A stretch of DNA of 6,679 bases from JAULZV01 sp032117135 (GTDB lineage: Bacteria > Patescibacteriota > Minisyncoccia > Phycocordibacterales > JAACPR01). Below, piece by piece: positions 6,201 through 6,679 of the stretch (within the stretch, counting starts at the first letter, position 1; the number at the start of each line of letters is the position of its first letter). Below the pieces are notes generated by a model. The model worked only from the letters and a program-made list of their open reading frames with translations, had not been told where the DNA came from and ran no database searches. The stretch covers positions 1-6,679 of the forward strand of contig JAULZV010000048.1 in assembly GCA_032117135.1 (NCBI GenBank), in the 5' to 3' direction. Position numbers and translations under genes: made by a program.

Positions 6201-6209
6201 TGGTATAAT
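6201..6209 (+). promoter_or_regulatory. Extended -10 promoter of the small membrane-protein gene
   Basis: TGGTATAAT (6201-6209) is a perfect extended -10 (TGnTATAAT). No good -35 lies 16-18 bases upstream, which an extended -10 can tolerate. A second TATAAT at 6194-6199 lies exactly 10 bases upstream. The start codon at 6221 begins 12 bases past the -10, and A6218 as start would again give ACTATG. Confidence 0.6.
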
Positions 6210-6220
6210 AAGCTCTCACT

Positions 6221-6538
6221 ATGATGTCAGAGCTTATTATTATTTTGGTGGCCTTACTACTAATCGTACTTGTATATTACGGGCGTTTTGGTTCAAAATC
6301 CTCTTCGTCACTCTTTTTTTCTGAGAGATTTTTGATGCGAACTGACGATCATATATTTCATTTTATGATGTTTTTATACAAATTATATGAATTAGTGATG
6401 GGTAATACAAAAACATTTTTGAAGCGTATTCCACACAAAATCGCTGATGCAATTCATAGATTCTCGAATGCTGTTTCGGCGAAGAGTCATTTTTGGATAG
6501 AAAAGTTTACAAATAAACAGAACCCGCGCCCTTGGTAG
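6221..6538 (+). CDS. Small single-pass membrane protein of unknown function
   Basis: I do not recognise this 105-residue protein. Residues 4-20 (ELIIILVALLLIVLVYY) form one strongly hydrophobic segment with almost no residues before it. A Gly/Ser-rich linker (21-30) follows, then a basic tail with aromatic, His-rich stretches (HIFHFMMFLYKLYELV, 44-59) that could form an amphipathic helix on the membrane. The tail is probably cytoplasmic by the positive-inside rule. The end is NKQNPRPW then TAG, the only TAG stop here. Leucine codons (TTA, CTA, TTG) differ from the CTT/CTC-rich neighbours, suggesting low expression. Its own promoter separates it from tsf. That the gene is real rests on the promoter, the clean start and the transmembrane pattern; ATG 6224 is an equally possible start. 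Confidence 0.7.
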   Translation: MMSELIIILVALLLIVLVYYGRFGSKSSSSLFFSERFLMRTDDHIFHFMMFLYKLYELVMGNTKTFLKRIPHKIADAIHRFSNAVSAKSHFWIEKFTNKQNPRPW

Positions 6539-6574
6539 GAACTGTACAGAGACTTAATAGCTCATAATTAAATG

Positions 6575-6679
6575 TCAGTGAACTAACTCTTCTGTTAGCT
6601 GTCGGTTTAATCTCAGTATAGCATATTTCTCCTTCATCAATTCTTGGTGCAAATACTTCGGATTAAGCATTTCATGTTC
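6575..6679 (-). CDS. Possible C-terminal end of a convergent gene (partial)
   Basis: A minus-strand frame is open from the right edge to a TGA at 6575-6577 and encodes 34 residues, including KYLHQELMKEKYAILRLNRQ and ending TEELVH. The composition is helical and charged, plausible for a protein tail, and 36 bases would separate it from the stop of the plus-strand gene. A frame this short can stay open by chance, and its leucine codons (TTG, TTA, CTA, CTG) differ from the strong genes here. The other two minus frames close soon. No function can be given. Confidence 0.33.
   Translation of the reverse strand, partial: EHEMLNPKYLHQELMKEKYAILRLNRQLTEELVH

Noticed and set aside
6577..6602. Inverted repeat CTAAC/GTTAG as a terminator for the 6221 gene
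   Set aside because: Only five perfect base pairs with a six-base loop and no U-run after it on either strand; too weak to call.
6539..6679. tRNA or tmRNA gene in the right-end gap
   Set aside because: No GGTTCRANTCC T-arm, no acceptor-stem pairing and no tmRNA tag reading frame on either strand.
1..6679. CRISPR array, insertion sequence, prophage or defence system
   Set aside because: No regularly spaced repeats, transposase, integrase or defence motifs appear; the window is housekeeping in character.

Overview
The window is a compact, AT-rich bacterial chromosome segment. It is dominated by translation genes, all on the plus strand. Several traits suggest a member of the Patescibacteria/CPR, perhaps Parcubacteria-like: short gaps between genes, a small EF-Ts, a release factor 1 with a cut-down N-terminal domain, the gene order rpmE-prfA-rpsB-tsf without the usual prmC, pyrH or frr neighbours, and no Shine-Dalgarno sequences. 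This placement is inferred from gene content and style, not from a database match. The genetic code looks standard: no coding frame needs UGA read as an amino acid, and stops are almost all TAA.

Layout. (1) The left edge cuts into a GlcD/D-lactate dehydrogenase-like FAD flavoprotein (1-1283). (2) A gene for ribosomal protein bL25 of the long CTC type follows (1323-1949), closed by a very GC-rich hairpin terminator (1972-2004). (3) A single-gene unit encodes a secreted cell-wall enzyme (2082-3437): signal peptide, PcsB/CwlO-like coiled coil, and an MltB-like lytic transglycosylase domain. (4) The translation cluster is rpmE (bL31, 3512-3721), a hairpin, prfA (RF1, 3779-4753), rpsB (uS2, 4841-5551) and tsf (EF-Ts, 5577-6158). 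(5) A small membrane protein of unknown function (6221-6538) follows. The last 140 bases hold no clear gene, although a minus-strand reading frame enters from the right edge and may be the tail of a convergent gene.

How the genes fit together. bL25, bL31, uS2, RF1 and EF-Ts serve ribosome assembly, elongation and termination. The coiled-coil transglycosylase probably cuts septal or lateral peptidoglycan outside the membrane. The flavoprotein and the small membrane protein have no evident functional link to the rest.

The most striking signal is in the gaps rather than in any gene. Five genes have a clear -10 promoter element ending only 8 to 11 bases before the ATG, mostly with a fitting -35 element. 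The predicted transcript would begin at or within a few bases of the start codon, commonly as ACTATG. No gene with a visible upstream region has a Shine-Dalgarno motif. This points to leaderless or near-leaderless translation as the norm here, including for ribosomal protein genes. A second signal is heavy use of the arginine codon CGA in ribosomal protein genes, a codon most bacteria avoid in highly expressed genes.
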